Source: Pseudofabraea citricarpa (lineage: Eukaryota; Ascomycota; Leotiomycetes; Helotiales; Dermateaceae). Taken from it: DNA of 64,000 nucleotides. Position numbers and translations under genes: made by a program. Position 1 is the first letter of the stretch; every line of letters starts with the position of its first letter. The stretch is taken from the NCBI GenBank assembly GCA_029641185.1, contig JAPWGK010000010.1, forward strand, positions 930,001 to 994,000. Reading direction: 5' to 3'. Positions 12,896 to 25,501 of the stretch are shown piece by piece. The notes under the pieces are model-generated. The model worked only from the letters and a program-made list of their open reading frames with translations, was not told where the DNA came from and ran no database searches.

Positions 12896-15486
12896 GGTTT
12901 CTGGCCTGTCGTATTTCGGTTGTGGAAAGCTGGTGTCTTGGATTACTGCTATTGACGTGGGGAAAATCCGTCAGCGGATTTGGGCTGAAATTACCCCGTT
13001 GATGCGAGGCAAAAAACAAGGGGGAAATAAAAAAGAACAAAAGAGGGACGGTTTCTGCTACTCTAATAGCTAGACCCATTTGGAGTGGTTCCTTTCTTGG
13101 TACGACAATACCTCTCATAAGGACGACAGACGAAGAAGCAAAGCCGAGGAAGGAAAGAAAACAGAAATCTCACATCTGTCTAACTTTGCCGTGGCATTAT
13201 TTTACCTTTGTAGTATCAGCAGTCCGAGCATATCATGTAGAGCAGCGTGTGAAACTTCTTGTCCAGCCCGGGCAACAAGTTGTTAAATAAATAAAGTTGT
13301 TTTTTTCTTGTGGATTTTACGTCTCACATATTCGATACACAGACATTGCAAACGAGAGAATGTTGAAATGCTGCTAAGCAAGCATCTAATGCCCAGGTGG
13401 TATGCTGTAGAAAGCATGAGATAGATACCTTCCTCGCTTAAGCCAGGGCTTTGCAGATTTGTCAAGTACTTGAGATATGAGCCAGCTTACCGGTTACAGA
13501 CTAGAACTGATTCAGCTAGCTATCATGACAGCAGATCACCCGTGCGATATTCTGTTCAGCGGAAGTATACTAAAGTTGATATCGGGGATAATATATTAGG
13601 CTCTTGTCCTTCGTTGTGGATGCCGTATTGGTCTTCCGCAAGCGCCTGGCTCGATTTTGGAGTTTTTTGTCGGCGTACCAACCAGCAACCGCTTTCCATG
13701 CTGCCTTCCATGCTGCCTCGTTATTAGAAAAGTATTCTGAAGAAGGAAATATGTAGTAGTTATTAGATATATCTCTTGATAATAACTTGAATCGTGAATG
13801 ATGTATACCTACGTAACGGCAACCGAGCGACAGAAGAAAATGCCGTGCATGAATGATACACGAAATTCAAAACAGTCCTACAATCACAGTTAGATATACT
13901 AATCTACTTGCCGCGAGTATAGATACATATGCAAAGTGAGGACTATGTGCTGTAACCTAGAACTGTGAAAATGCAAGTTACTCGAGGAGAAGACCCAGAA
14001 ACAGCTATTGGGAGCCAAATAACCCAGGTTGGTGCAGAATAATCTAACGCGTGGTATCGTAGCCGATTGGCGTTGTCGTGCCAGTGTGCCACGATTGCGG
14101 AACTGCTATCTGTTAGGACTTGAGTGGCAACAAGATGATTAAGTGACAGCAAGAGTATATTCCGAGGGGCTAAAGTTATTGTTTTCTTGCCCCAGAGGTA
14201 TTCGTACAGTGTTTGATCAAGATTTCTTCTTTGTGCATCAAGCTTACTGTCTCATTTCCCCATAGATACTTAGGTACCACTTGCTCACGAGCTCGTCTTT
14301 TGCTTTAAGCTCTGAAACGACCCGATAATCCTAAATATAGCCACCACCAACTTTGTTTTCTTTTGGTAAATGCTCTGTCTCGATACTTGTGATATTCTGA
14401 CGCTGGATCGGAGTTGAGATAGGTATCATTTTGTGTAGTATTTTTATCTAAAAGAAAGCACATGACAGAATACCCAGCAGAAGTTTTTAAACTTACACGC
14501 AGGATACAGATGCATAGATAGAGGCTTTACTGAAATTGATCGCGTAGATTTAATCAGTGTGTGATAAGGAAATAGAATCTGATTGTCAAAATCATAAACG
14601 GAGGGCAATGTATGCGGTGGGTGGCTTCTGTTGGAAAGAAAGGCAAAAGTAAATATCAGGATGAGTGATCTTTCTAGTAGAGGACACTTCCCTCCAACGT
14701 CGAGTTGAAGAAGACAAAATTAGATCCCTTAACAAATAGGTACCTTCTTGTTTAATCTGATCGCTTACCGAGGCTCAACGTTTCAAGCGCAGCCGTAACA
14801 CTAGATAGAAGTTGTTGATCTGTACTCTTGTGTAAAGTGTAAATTAATCATAGGGTTTTCTTCCTGTTTTCTTCCAGTTTTTCTTCTTGGTTTCTAGATA
14901 TAATGATTAGACACGTTCAAGACATTTTGCTAAATTTAATAGAGGTAAGATCAGTTTCGAGGGCAAAGGAGTTTCTCGAGCTCTGTTATTGGACGGATTA
15001 AAGAGTTTTTTATTCTACGAGTGAGTGCTTAAAGCAAATAGTTCGATACGTCGGTATCGGCTTAAACCTTTGAATTACTCTTGTTATCTAATTGTCGGTT
15101 GACTGTAATCAACGGGTCGAGGGGCACCTTATATCCGTTCTCTGGTGAATTTAATGCTCGTATTCGAAGGTATTGATTTGTCTAAGGAGGAGAGAGGAAC
15201 CATAGCAGGTAGGCCTTTATATAGGCACTGGCGTATCACGTGCACTCGTGACTATTACCTAGACAATAAGTTTGACGTGCTTACTCGGTTTCTACGCTTT
15301 CTATGCTTTTCGAGCATCATTGGCGTATTCGGTATCGGGCATAGGCACGGCACTGTTCAAATCCGGGCACTCGTATCCCGATAAGCAATCTGACAACATG
15401 CTCTCGACATGTGCCTTTCGCTGGTCGATAATGGTGGAATGTTGTTATCAGAGGCTGCCCAGCTGCTGTGCCGTGCGCCGGAAAAC

Positions 15487-15492
15487 CCGCGG
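15487..15492. promoter_or_regulatory. CCGCGG palindrome, PDRE-like
   Basis: A CCGCGG core in the context CCCGCGGA lies about 300 bases upstream of the ABC transporter start. It differs by one base from the yeast pleiotropic drug response element TCCGCGGA, which is bound by Zn2Cys6 proteins of the Pdr1/Pdr3 type. Function here is inferred only from the resemblance and the position. Confidence 0.3.
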
Positions 15493-15795
15493 ACAAGCCG
15501 AGCCAGAAGAAGAGTTCGAACAGCACAGCGAAGCGACGAACAACACGGCCCGTATTTTGCTCTCTGAATCCTATCTGGAGAAGAGCGGAGGGACTCTCTC
15601 GCCGACTTTGGAGCTTCTCTTACGAACCAGTGAAATGTCTTCAAGGAGGTGCCTAAACCCAATCTTTGGTAATATGATGGACTTCCCGAGATCCCTAGAG
15701 TTTGGATATGGCCAGACACATATACTCCTGCTCTTACTCCCAGGACGCTTGCTGTTTGCATGATCGGATTGTGTTCGACTCGCTAGGATCATCAA

Positions 15796-18700
15796 ATGTC
15801 GACTCGAACGATGGTTGAAGGACCACATCATGTGTCGGATTCTCCCAGTGATGCTGACGACACAGCATCGGACGGAACCAAAGCTGGCCCAACCCCAGAT
15901 CAACAAGACAAGAGCACTTTCGAAGATGATTTGGGTGCTGTGCAGGGACTAGCTCGGCAGTATACTCTCCAGACAACCTATTCCCAGATCGAGGGTAACC
16001 CACTTCAAGCAGAACCTGGCTCGGTTCTCGATCCTTCCTCGGATAACTTCAACGCAAAGGCATATGCGAGAGCACTCTACAAGCTGCAGAGAAGTACAGA
16101 AGGCTACTTACCAAGAAGTGCCGGTGTCTCGTTCCAAAATCTGAATGCTTACGGGTTCGGGTCTTCGACGGACTATCAAAAGAATGTGGCCAATGTCGTT
16201 TTTCAACTCCTCGACTTGTACCGGAGCGCTACTGGAGTTGCCAAACAACGTGTTGATATCCTACGGAATTTCGATGGCCTCGTCGAAGCTGGAGAGATGT
16301 TACTGGTGCTGGGTCCTCCTGGCTCGGGCTGTTCGACTTTTCTCAAGACCATCGCTGGAGAGATGCATGGATATGAAGTTGGCAAGGAATCTGTGATCAA
16401 TTACCAGGGAATCAGCTACGAAAAGATGCACAAGCACTACCGAGGAGAGGTCATATACACAGCTGAACAAGATGTACATTTTCCGAACTTGACAGTCGGC
16501 GAAACGCTATATTTTGCAGCACGGGCACGACTCTCTAAAATTCTACCTGGAGGGGCTAATAAAAGTGATTTCGCAAGACATTCGAGGGATGTCGTGATGG
16601 CAATGCTCGGCATTCGACATACAATCAACACCAAAATCGGAGACAACTACATACGGGGCGTGAGCGGCGGAGAACGCAAACGCGTCAGCATCGCCGAAGC
16701 AATACTGAATTCGGCTCCAATTCAAAACTGGGATAACTCGACCCGTGGCTTGGATAGTGCCAATGCTATTGAGTTCTGTAAAGCATTGAGGTTGTCGTCA
16801 GATACTTTTAATGTCACAGCAGCCGTCGCTATTTACCAGGCGCCGCAGCTCGCTTACGACCAGTTCGATAAAGTCATAGTGCTGTACGAAGGCCGCCAGA
16901 TATTCTTTGGCCCGACGGATCAAGCTGCTGAATATTTCGTTGCCTTGGGTTTTGATATGCTTGAAAGGCAGACGACTCCTGACTTCTTGACATCTATGAC
17001 CAGTCCAGAGCAGCGTATCGTACGCCCGGGGTTTGAGAACCGTGCTCCACGAAGCCCTGACGAGTTCGAAGCTGCATGGAAAGCCAGTTCTGTATATGCA
17101 GAGCTGTTGACTAGAATATCTCAGTTCAACCAGGATCACCCCATTGGAGGCGAGGACCACGAAAAATTCAAGGCATCTCGGATAGCTCAGCAAGCGAAGT
17201 CTCAAAGACCAGCGTCGCCTTACACGCTGTCTTTTGTGCAGCAAGTCAAGCTATGCATGTGGCGCGGATATCGACGACTTCTATCTGATCCAAGCGTCAC
17301 CGTTACGCAAATCGTCGGAAATACCATTATGGCCTTGATTATCGGCTCAGTATTTTACAACCTTCGCACGGATACTGACTCGTTCTATTCGCGTGGGACG
17401 CTCCTCTTCTTCTCGACGATTTTCAACGCCCTCGCTTCAATGCTGGAGATCTTGACTCTCTATGCCCAGCGGGGCATCATTGAAAAACATCAGCGCTTTG
17501 CTCTGTACCATCCTGCAGCAGAAGCAATCTCATCCGTGCTGGTCGACATGCCGTACAAAGTCGTGAACGCATTCGTCTTTAATCTCACACTTTATTTCAT
17601 GAGTAATTTGAACCGTGGGGCCGGCCCGTTCTTTTTCTTCTTGCTTATATCCTTCAGCTTGACAATGGTCATGAGTATGATGTTTCGAACTATTGCATCT
17701 ATCACCAGATCTCTGGATCAAGCATTGGCACCCGCAACGGTTTTTGTGACGGGCATGATTGTCTACACTGGCTTCGTTATTCCCCCGACATACATGCTTG
17801 GATGGTCGAAATGGATCAAGTACATCAATCCACTCAGCTATGGCTTCGAGTCGTTGATGGTTAACGAGTTTTCTGGTCGCACGTTCCCATGCTCGGTTGA
17901 TCACATCGTGCCAGCTTACGGAAGCATCTCAAATAGTATCTGTTCAGTAGTCGGCTCTCAGCCAGGACTGCGGATGGTATCTGGGAACGACTATATTAAC
18001 TCGTCCTTTGAATATTACGCGTCGCATAAATGGAGAAATTTTGGCATTCTCGTGGCGTTTTTCGTGGGACTTACCGCCACCTACTTGACAGCAGCCGAGT
18101 TGGTTTCTGCAAAGAAATCCAAAGGCGAGATCTTGGTCTTTGAACGTGGTCATGTATCTCAGAAGCTGATGAAACGAGCCCCAGCCGATGACGAGGCACC
18201 AGCAACCGGCGAACCAGTACCTATGAAGCGGCCTGAGAATGCCGCGGGTCCAGTGTCGCTACAGAAACAAACGGCCATTTTCCAGTGGCACAATATCTGC
18301 TATGATGTCAAGATCAAAGGAGAAGACCGCCGGATCTTGGATAATATTGATGGTTGGGTCAAGCCTGGGACTCTGACGGCTCTGATGGGCGTCAGTGGTG
18401 CTGGCAAAACTACGTTGCTGGATGTTCTTGCTACGCGCATAACGACTGGCGTTATTGGGGGCGAGGCTCTGGTCGATGGCCGTCAACGTGATGCATCTTT
18501 CCAACGTAAAACGGGCTATGTCCAGCAGCAGGATCTGCATCTAGCTACTACTACTGTCCGTGAAGCTCTCAACTTTAGTGCTCTCCTCCGCCAGCCAGCT
18601 CACTTGTCTCGGCAAGAGAAACTTGATTACGTCGATGAGGTTTTGGATTTGTTGGAGATGACTGAGTATGCCGGTGCGGTGGTTGGTATTCATGGCGAGG

Positions 18701-20351
18701 GATTGAATGTTGAGCAACGAAAACGACTCACTATTGGAGTTGAGCTTGCCGCTAAACCAGAGCTTCTGTTGTTTCTCGATGAGCCAACAAGTGGACTAGA
18801 CTCCCAGACGTCATGGTCGATTCTGAACCTGCTCGAAAAACTCACGAGGCATGGACAGGCTATTCTCTGTACCATTCACCAGCCATCCTCGATTCTTTTC
18901 CAACGCTTTGATCGTCTTCTGTTTCTTGCTAAAGGTGGCCAGACTGTATATTTTGGCGATCTCGGAAAGTCCTCGCAGACACTAATCGATTACTTTGAGC
19001 GGAATGGTGCACACTCTTGCTCGCCAGATTCCAACCCTGCCGAGTGGATGCTTGAGATCATCGGTGCGGCGCCAGGTACGAAATCGGATATCGACTGGCA
19101 CAAAGTATGGAGAAGTTCGCCGGAATACACCATGGTGCAGGAAGAACTCGAGCGTCTGAAAACAGAACGTAGCCAAATCGCTGCATCGTCGGATGCTAGC
19201 TCGGCCGGTTATCAAGAGTTCGCGGCATCTCTGTTCCAGCAATACGTGCAAGTGCAGACGCGTGTTCTGCAGCAGTACTGGCGCACGCCTAGCTACGTGT
19301 ATTCGAAGATCCTCCTCTGCACCGCCACGTCACTCTTCATCGGTTTCTCGTTCTTCAATGCTACAAATTCCCGCCAAGGTCTCCAGAATCAGATGTTCAG
19401 TATATTCGAGCTCATGAGCATTTTCGGCCAGCTCGTCCAGCAAGTCATGCCGTTATTCGTGACACAGAGAAGCCTGTACGAGGTCAGAGAGAGGCCATCG
19501 AAGACGTATTCCTGGAAGGTCTTCCTCATGTCCAATATCGTCGTCGAGCTCCCCTGGAACCTCGTCTGTGCTGTCCTCGTCTTCGTCTGCTGGTATTACC
19601 CTATCGGCTTGTATCGCAATGCTGAGCCTACCGATACCGTTCACGAGCGTGGCTTCTTGATGTTTTTATTCGTCCTGGCTTTTCTGATCTTGTGTAGTAC
19701 CTTTTCTATTCTCGTTATTGCGGGAATGGATAATGCTGAGACGGGTGGGAATATCGCTAATTTGTTGTTCTTGCTGACTATTATTTTTTGCGGGTATGTT
19801 CTTCTCATCTCAGTCATTTACTCACTTGCCCTCTTGCCCTCTTAACTCAAATTGTCTGAAATCTTTGACTAACGACGAGTAGGATCTTCGCCTCGCCCGA
19901 TGCACTCCCCGGCTTCTGGATCTTCATGTACCGCGTATCGCCCTTCAACTACCTTCTCGACGGCATGATAACGACGGCCGTGTCAGGGACGAACGTCACC
20001 TGCGCATCGAACGAGTATCTTCGATTCAACCCGCCGTCCGGGCAATCGTGTGCACAGTACATGGAGCGGCAGATCAGCCAACTGGGCGGCTACCTGCAAG
20101 ACCCGCAAGCGATGGCCGATTGCTCCTTCTGCACCCTCAGCTCGACGGATGCCTTCCTCGCTTCCTTCTCCACCCACCCGGATAAGAAGTGGAGGAACTT
20201 TGGGCTCCTGTGGGCCTTCATCGCCGTCAATGTCGCCGGTGCCGTTTTCTTTTATTGGCTCTTTAGGGTGCCGAAGGGCCAGGCGAAGAAAGAGAAGAAG
20301 CTGATCGCAGAGACTGAACATGTGCATGTGGAGAAAGTGGGAAAGGCATAG
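15796..20351 (+). CDS. PDR-type (ABCG full-size) ABC multidrug transporter
   Basis: Plasma-membrane ATP-driven efflux pump of the fungal PDR family, (NBD-TMD)2 order. NBD1 has Walker A GPPGSGCS (about residues 173-180, with the Cys in place of Lys that is typical of PDR NBD1), signature VSGGERKR (about 289-296) and the degenerate Walker B region [10 protein letters not shown] (about 311-320). NBD2 has a canonical Walker A GVSGAGKT (about 865-872), the altered signature LNVEQRKR (about 968) and Walker [13 protein letters not shown] (about 990). Hydrophobic blocks follow each NBD. One intron, 19794-19882 (GTATGT donor, GACTAAC branch, AGTAG acceptor), joins the frame as [15 protein letters not shown]; without it the protein would lose its last membrane region. 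Predicted length is 1488 residues, usual for the family. The adjacent downstream Zn2Cys6 gene, same strand, may control it. Substrate unknown. Confidence 0.95.
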
Positions 20352-21033
20352 TCTGTCTCAACGCTTTCTGTCCAGCTCCATTGGGAGGGTTTAATGCTTT
20401 TGTTCTCCTTCTGGATGGATCGATGCGGTTCTATATTTCATCCTAATTCCTTATCTTGTCGCTGTATTTTGTAGTATAGACGTACTCTTCCATATAGATT
20501 TCGCATGTAGTAGTATTCTTTAGTTTATTGGTAATGATTATTCTTGTCTACTAGCAGATGTTTTTTTTTTAGAATAGCTAAACAAAAATCTAGAGAAATT
20601 GTTTGAAGAGTCCTTAGGGTAAGTTTGGAAGTTCAAGTATTCTAAAGGCTTGATAAATAGCTTCACTTTCCCTGATGATAGGTTCGTGATGTTATTGTGA
20701 TGCGTCTTCTTGGAAATCATTGTATCTGCTGCTGCTATAGACTTGGAAATTTAAGCTTTTGAAGGCGGCATGAACCCGCTTCTAAAAACATCCTTCTTTG
20801 TTTCTGCATAATTTCAAGTCATAAAGCACTTTTCAATTACCAAGTAATTTTAATGTTAATGACTTCCTATTTGCCACGTCATCCTATTGGTCGGGTCGGA
20901 TCTGAAGCCAACATTCCTCCATCCACGTGTCAGCGGTGTGACATGTTCTGCCGGGCCCCGTGCTCCACAATAATACGTTAGACGGCTGCACCTCTTCAAC
21001 TTGTGCACCCGCGACCAGATTTATGTTGCCCGA
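20352..21033. other. Intergenic: transporter 3' flank and regulator promoter
   Basis: A+T-rich 3' flank of the ABC transporter, including a T9-run near 20561, followed by the upstream region of the Zn2Cys6 gene. A short ATG-initiated frame at 21023 ends after eight sense codons and overlaps the regulator start at 21034, so it is a minimal overlapping uORF. No other gene seen. Confidence 0.5.
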
Positions 21034-23436
21034 ATGGCTACCGCGATGAGCCCTACTGTCCTCTTGAAAGCCGTAAGTAACTTGCTCCCTCCGAGACAAT
21101 CTCGTAGTTCTTACAGATGCTAACTTACGACAGTGTGAGAACTGCCGCGTGCGAAAGGTGACGTGATATCGACAGCAATGTAACTGGTACGGAGGTACCT
21201 GGAACGGCTCGCTTACAATGCATAGATCCGATGCAGTCGCTCTATGCCATGTTCCAATTGTGACACTGCTGGGCTAGAATGTCGCCCTTCTGCGAACAAT
21301 ACTACTTCTACCCCTCGGGCTCCTCGCCAGTTGCCTCCTAATCAATAGTAAGCATATCCCATACTGAAATAGTCACAAATATCTGACCACCAACAGCCAA
21401 GAACACATCGAGGAGATCTTCAAAAGGCTATGCAATATCGAGGCTGCTATCCAGAGCCGCCCTCCAGTGGTAAACCAGGCTGACTCAAATACCTCGGATT
21501 GCGTCAGTACACCTAGCCTTAGCGCGCCATCCACGGCTGCAACGCCTGTACTATATGAAGGAAACTCCTCGTTCACGAATCAAAGTCTAAAAGCTCGGAA
21601 TTTTGCCGAGGTCGTTGTGCGGCTCGAGTCCGGTTTCCTTCCTAATTCCGAGTTAAGCGACACATTGAACTCACTCGAGAGCTTGATCAACCATGGCCGT
21701 TCTCTCACGGTCGGAAATACGTTTCATTTCGAAGAACGCAACTTGACCACTCCGCCCATGAAGCTTGCCCCTGTAGAATTCATCCTTCGCATCCTCAACA
21801 GATCTAAATGTACCACCCATCTTTCTTACCCAGAGGTATATCCAAGCTAATATCATATAAGCATACCAACACTTCGTTTTTCTTACATTTAGTTTGACAG
21901 ACGATGGCATCCTCGAAAGATTGTGCAAGAAAGTTTATTTTCCAACTGAGCCTGTGACATTTGCTGAGATGACCTTGATGCATGGTATAATGACCACTCC
22001 AGACTTGGACCTTCTCAAACTGATTTCACGATAGGCCTCCTTTCTTTCTACTTCTATGAGTTTAGAAAGAGAAAGTCCGAGATAGATTTTGATGCCGAGT
22101 TCTCCGAGTATGCAGATCTTATAGAGGATAATTTCTGCCGCGCACTTGAAACTTATGAGTTGGTGTCCGTGCCTTCTTTTGAAGCTACATTTGCATTACT
22201 CCTAGGAGTAGGTGCTTGATATCTTTAATTGGGAATTTGGGCTGACCTGTACAGGCTCTCAAAGCTCGGGATGAAGCTAAAACGATGCTCTGCTGGACAC
22301 TTGTTTCAGCGGCCGCTCGACATTCCCAGACGCTCGGATACCATAGGGAAGATACACTAACACAAGAGACCTATGAGCAGGAAAATAAGCGATCAATATT
22401 CTGGACAATATATGAGCTTGATAAAATGCTATCATTACAAGTCGGCCGGACCTCTAATTTGCAAGATTATGACATTGATACCAAACAGTTCACGCTATCA
22501 CAGGAGGCTGGAATCCGCCCTTGGAGTGCACTCAACATTTCACATATCCAACTCTCCCGACTTGCTGGCCAAGTATACGAACAGCTCTATTCGAGCTTTG
22601 CAAAAAGAAAGACGCCGTCAGAGCGTCGGGTTATTGTCAATGAGTTAGCCATTGCTCTTGAACAGTGGCATACAACATACAAACAGGTATGTCTAAGTCC
22701 AAGGATCATTCTGAATCATACCGACTAAATGCTCTAAACAGATTGATAAGACAAACGCATACCTTCTCAAGTATCTTGATGAATGCTACGGAGCCAGTGA
22801 TCTCTATTATTACTCCATTCTGACACTGGTGCACAAGTCAGTATCGTCTTCCGATACAGAAACAGAGATAAGTTCCCATTGCTTCGAAGCTGCAAAGCGT
22901 GGTTTACGCAGCCACCTCAATTACTGGCCCTTCTTTGCAGCATCCGAGTTTCTGATGCTGGAGGGCTATGTCAATTGGTACATACACAAAATATCCATGT
23001 TTTTATCTAGTACTAACCCATCTCTTTTCCTAGGATTATGCATGGCTGTTCCGCATTCGTTCCCTTCATTGTCGTCTTCCTGCACGCCATCGCGAGCCGA
23101 AGCAGCGAGGACGTCGGTCTACTCGCCGAGACGGTCGATTCTCTCGAGCAGATCAGGCACGTCTCCGACGAGTGCGAGTATCTGTATCAGATCTGTGAGA
23201 AGATCCTGCGCGTCGCACGAGCCTTGTTGGATATGCGGAACTTCTCCATCGGCATCTACAACCAACAGAACCAATCCATCGTCTTCCCGCGTAACACCGA
23301 GCCAATGCAGCAGGGCGTCGCTAGGAGTTTGCTAGATGTCAACCAGGATCTGCTGCTGCAGCGCGAGAACATCGAGGATGTGGCGAATTACTTTGGGAAT
23401 TGGTTTGGGGACTTTGGACCAGGCACCATCTCGTGA
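21034..23436 (+). CDS. Zn2Cys6 fungal transcription factor
   Basis: Nuclear regulator with an N-terminal binuclear zinc cluster, whose six Cys (residues 14, 17, 24, 30, 33, 40) show the canonical spacing C-X2-C-X6-C-X5-C-X2-C-X6-C, and a central 'fungal-specific transcription factor' domain (around ALKARDEAKTMLCW, TLGYHRE and the IYELDK region). Nine exons by my reading: 21034-21072, 21134-21157, 21226-21347, 21397-21809, 21901-21984, 22035-22207, 22255-22686, 22742-22977, 23034-23436, together 642 codons (641 residues). The zinc cluster is split over three exons and is invisible without splicing. The least certain junction is 21809/21901 (a GTACCA donor chosen for frame). It is the immediate downstream neighbour of the ABC transporter, so local control of that pump is an attractive inference, not shown. 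Confidence 0.88.
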
Positions 23437-24207
23437 ACCGCACGGATCGGGTAAATGATATCTAATGAAATTTCATGTTCTGTAATATTTTTATAGGTTG
23501 GGAAGTATAAATTTAAAGATTCATGTGCCCCCCTCTTCCCCTTTCACCAGCTTGATTCTGCCTTTTCCAGGGTTGTCAAGCCGCACCAGACGCATCTTTG
23601 GGAAAGTATTACCTATCGTAAGTATTTAGTTAGGCGAAAAATTAACATCACTTGGTGGAAAACAAATTTTGAAGTCTACTCGTCAAATCTCAATCATTTA
23701 CAACTTTTTTCTGCTACATGGATGGAGAAATTCAAATCAAGCGATAGGATCAATACCCTCCCTGGTCTGTAAGGTAGAATTAAGCGATGCGCTCTCAACG
23801 AACAGGTTTACTTCAGCATATTAAATCTTTTGATGGAAATCTGGTACTGGCTAATGAGGTCTATCCAGAGTCGATTTAATTCACGAGTAATACAAGTTTT
23901 TGGCGACTGTGAGAGTACAAAGAGCTTTGATTTTTGATGCTCAATTTTCTTTGTCTCTTTGTTCCGTTGGGATTTGAGATCATGAGATAGTGTCTCGGGA
24001 AACCATCGAATTCGCTCCTTCCATATGCGACAGAAGCATCGCCATTTGAGAAACTTCAACAAAGGTCCGATCCTATGATACCGTCCAGGTTATCTTTCTA
24101 TAGTTCACTCAGTGACTCTATGGTTACTGGCAGCAGGTCAACTGAGCGTATCGCTAAATCGGTTCAGAGGTGCACGTTGGCTTGTCTTGATGCCAGATTC
24201 GGGATAT
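23437..24207. other. Intergenic, convergent 3' flanks
   Basis: Shared 3' region between the Zn2Cys6 gene (+) and the small orphan gene (-). Contains only short overlapping frames; no RNA gene or repeat recognised. Confidence 0.45.
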
Positions 24208-24733
24208 CTATAATCTCCTCTTACAAAGAGTGCATGCATCTCTGATCGTATCCAGGACGACGGGTTGTTGCGCACTGTAACCTGCGGTGGCAATAAGTCC
24301 ACGAAGTGTACCATCCGTAGCGAGGGGAGGGCGGATTCGTTGCTGAATATCTCTACCACTAGCCTGACCTGGATCATACGGAGTGGCAAATCTAACATGG
24401 CGTTTATCTTTATGGCTGATTAATTCCGCGCCGGGCTGAGGAGGTTTGTACCCGCCTGGAAAATGAAGCTTGCCTTCCGGATCTGTCATCTACATCAGCA
24501 AATGTACCCATGTCCCGCGAGAGAACTGAGAACTTACAGAGCTTGCCCCATGTTATGCCCTCAAAGAGCCATTGGAGCTGCGCTTCGTTGAACTTCTTCC
24601 ACTCTGGGTGCATTGGCAGCATCCTGCTGATCTCGCCTTCGGCCCTTGCGAGTATCTCGGCTACTTGTCTCTGTCCCCTGTCCGCTATCATCATCCAGAG
24701 TACCGAATGGTACTCGGAAGGTCCTGGAGGCAT
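24208..24733 (-). CDS. Small hypothetical protein (two exons)
   Basis: Unrecognised gene. Exon 1 runs from 24733 to 24538, starting with the ATG of MPPGPSEYHS, and exon 2 from 24482 to 24208. The intron has a perfect GTAAGT donor, a GCTGAT branch-like element and an ATGACAG acceptor; the spliced frame is open for 156 residues, ending in CTLCKRRL. A competing TAG acceptor 6 bases upstream would give a different, much shorter tail. Exon 1 is helical and amphipathic with acidic and basic patches (GQRQVAEILARAEGEI); exon 2 is Pro/Gly-containing (FPGGYKPPQPGAEL). No signal peptide or membrane segment seen. It could be a lineage-specific protein or a relic of a larger gene; the good splice signals argue for a transcribed gene. 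Confidence 0.45.
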
Positions 24734-25500
24734 CTTGCGAGAGTGGTGTTGGGTTGTGCGTGTTGAATATGCACAACGTGTAGAGTATGGGATAGAAAAA
24801 GAGAAGAAGGTCTGGGGGTTTATGCGTGAGCATGGGTTGAGTATGGGATAGAAGTATATTTAGGCAGATGGCCAGGTGTTGATATCAATAATGTGCCATC
24901 GCAGTGAATTAAAGCGCACAAATTTACTTCATCGCCACAATCTAAATTCAAGCATGCGTTGCAATATTGAACAAGCTCCCCGCTACTATCATTGTGATTG
25001 AATCAAGAGTATTGTGTACAATGAATATGATAAGATGTAAATCTTGTCCCTTGATCACCTTCATCAAGATACGCTCAGCAAAAGATCAACATGGCCGACA
25101 CTTGGTCAGCTTTACTATTTCTGAATTGTAGCTCAGGTATTTCGTCCTCTTCTGGGACTCGAGAACTGATTTCCCCATTCTAAAGAAGTAGAAAGATGGA
25201 TGTTCAAGTTAATGACAGATAGAGGTCAATACTCTGCGTGGCTTCTATGCAGTGAATCTGACTTGCTTAATGTCCTGCTGGGGGGAAAACGCCCATATTA
25301 AGATGCGCCATAATAAAAGGATAGGATACCTGAGGTTTAAAGCTAATCTGTAGATGCCGTGATTCATAAATGGTTGTTTGGTGGTTGAGGAAGTTGTGCA
25401 GAAGCATAAATGTGGGCCCCTCGCCATTTGTGCAGAAAAGGTGCGTGCGGCGGTCTTAATATATTAAATTAGGAGAAAGTTCCTCGCCGAAAGGCATTTG
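24734..25500. other. Intergenic region
   Basis: Upstream region of the small minus-strand gene, then mixed A+T-rich DNA. Only short unsupported frames (for example a 60-codon minus-strand frame at 25245-25427 with no domain). No RNA gene recognised. Confidence 0.4.
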
Positions 25501-25501
25501 G

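Larger units (their letters stand above)
9798..15795. other. 6-kb gene-poor interval
   Basis: No supported gene. The first part is the 3' flank of the C2H2 factor. About 10.4-12.1 kb is dominated by simple repeats. About 12.1-15.7 kb looks richer in A+T and contains only short overlapping frames with stops and no coherent splice pattern. The last several hundred bases should be the promoter of the ABC transporter, with a TTATATA box-like stretch near 15210. A degraded transposon is possible in the A+T-richer part, but I see no diagnostic domain or terminal repeat. Confidence 0.5.

Noticed and set aside
15349..15375. tRNA B-box-like TGTTCAAATCC
   Set aside because: The flanking bases do not form a T-arm stem and no A box or acceptor stem could be matched.
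15272..15763. 163-codon frame upstream of the ABC transporter
   Set aside because: Overlaps opposite-strand frames, has low-complexity hydrophobic ends and no domain, and lies in the expected promoter.
21841..21900. Alternative acceptor TTTAG near 21892 for intron 4 of the Zn2Cys6 gene
   Set aside because: With either available donor it breaks the frame of the downstream exon (DGILERLCKKVYF); the later GACAG acceptor keeps it.
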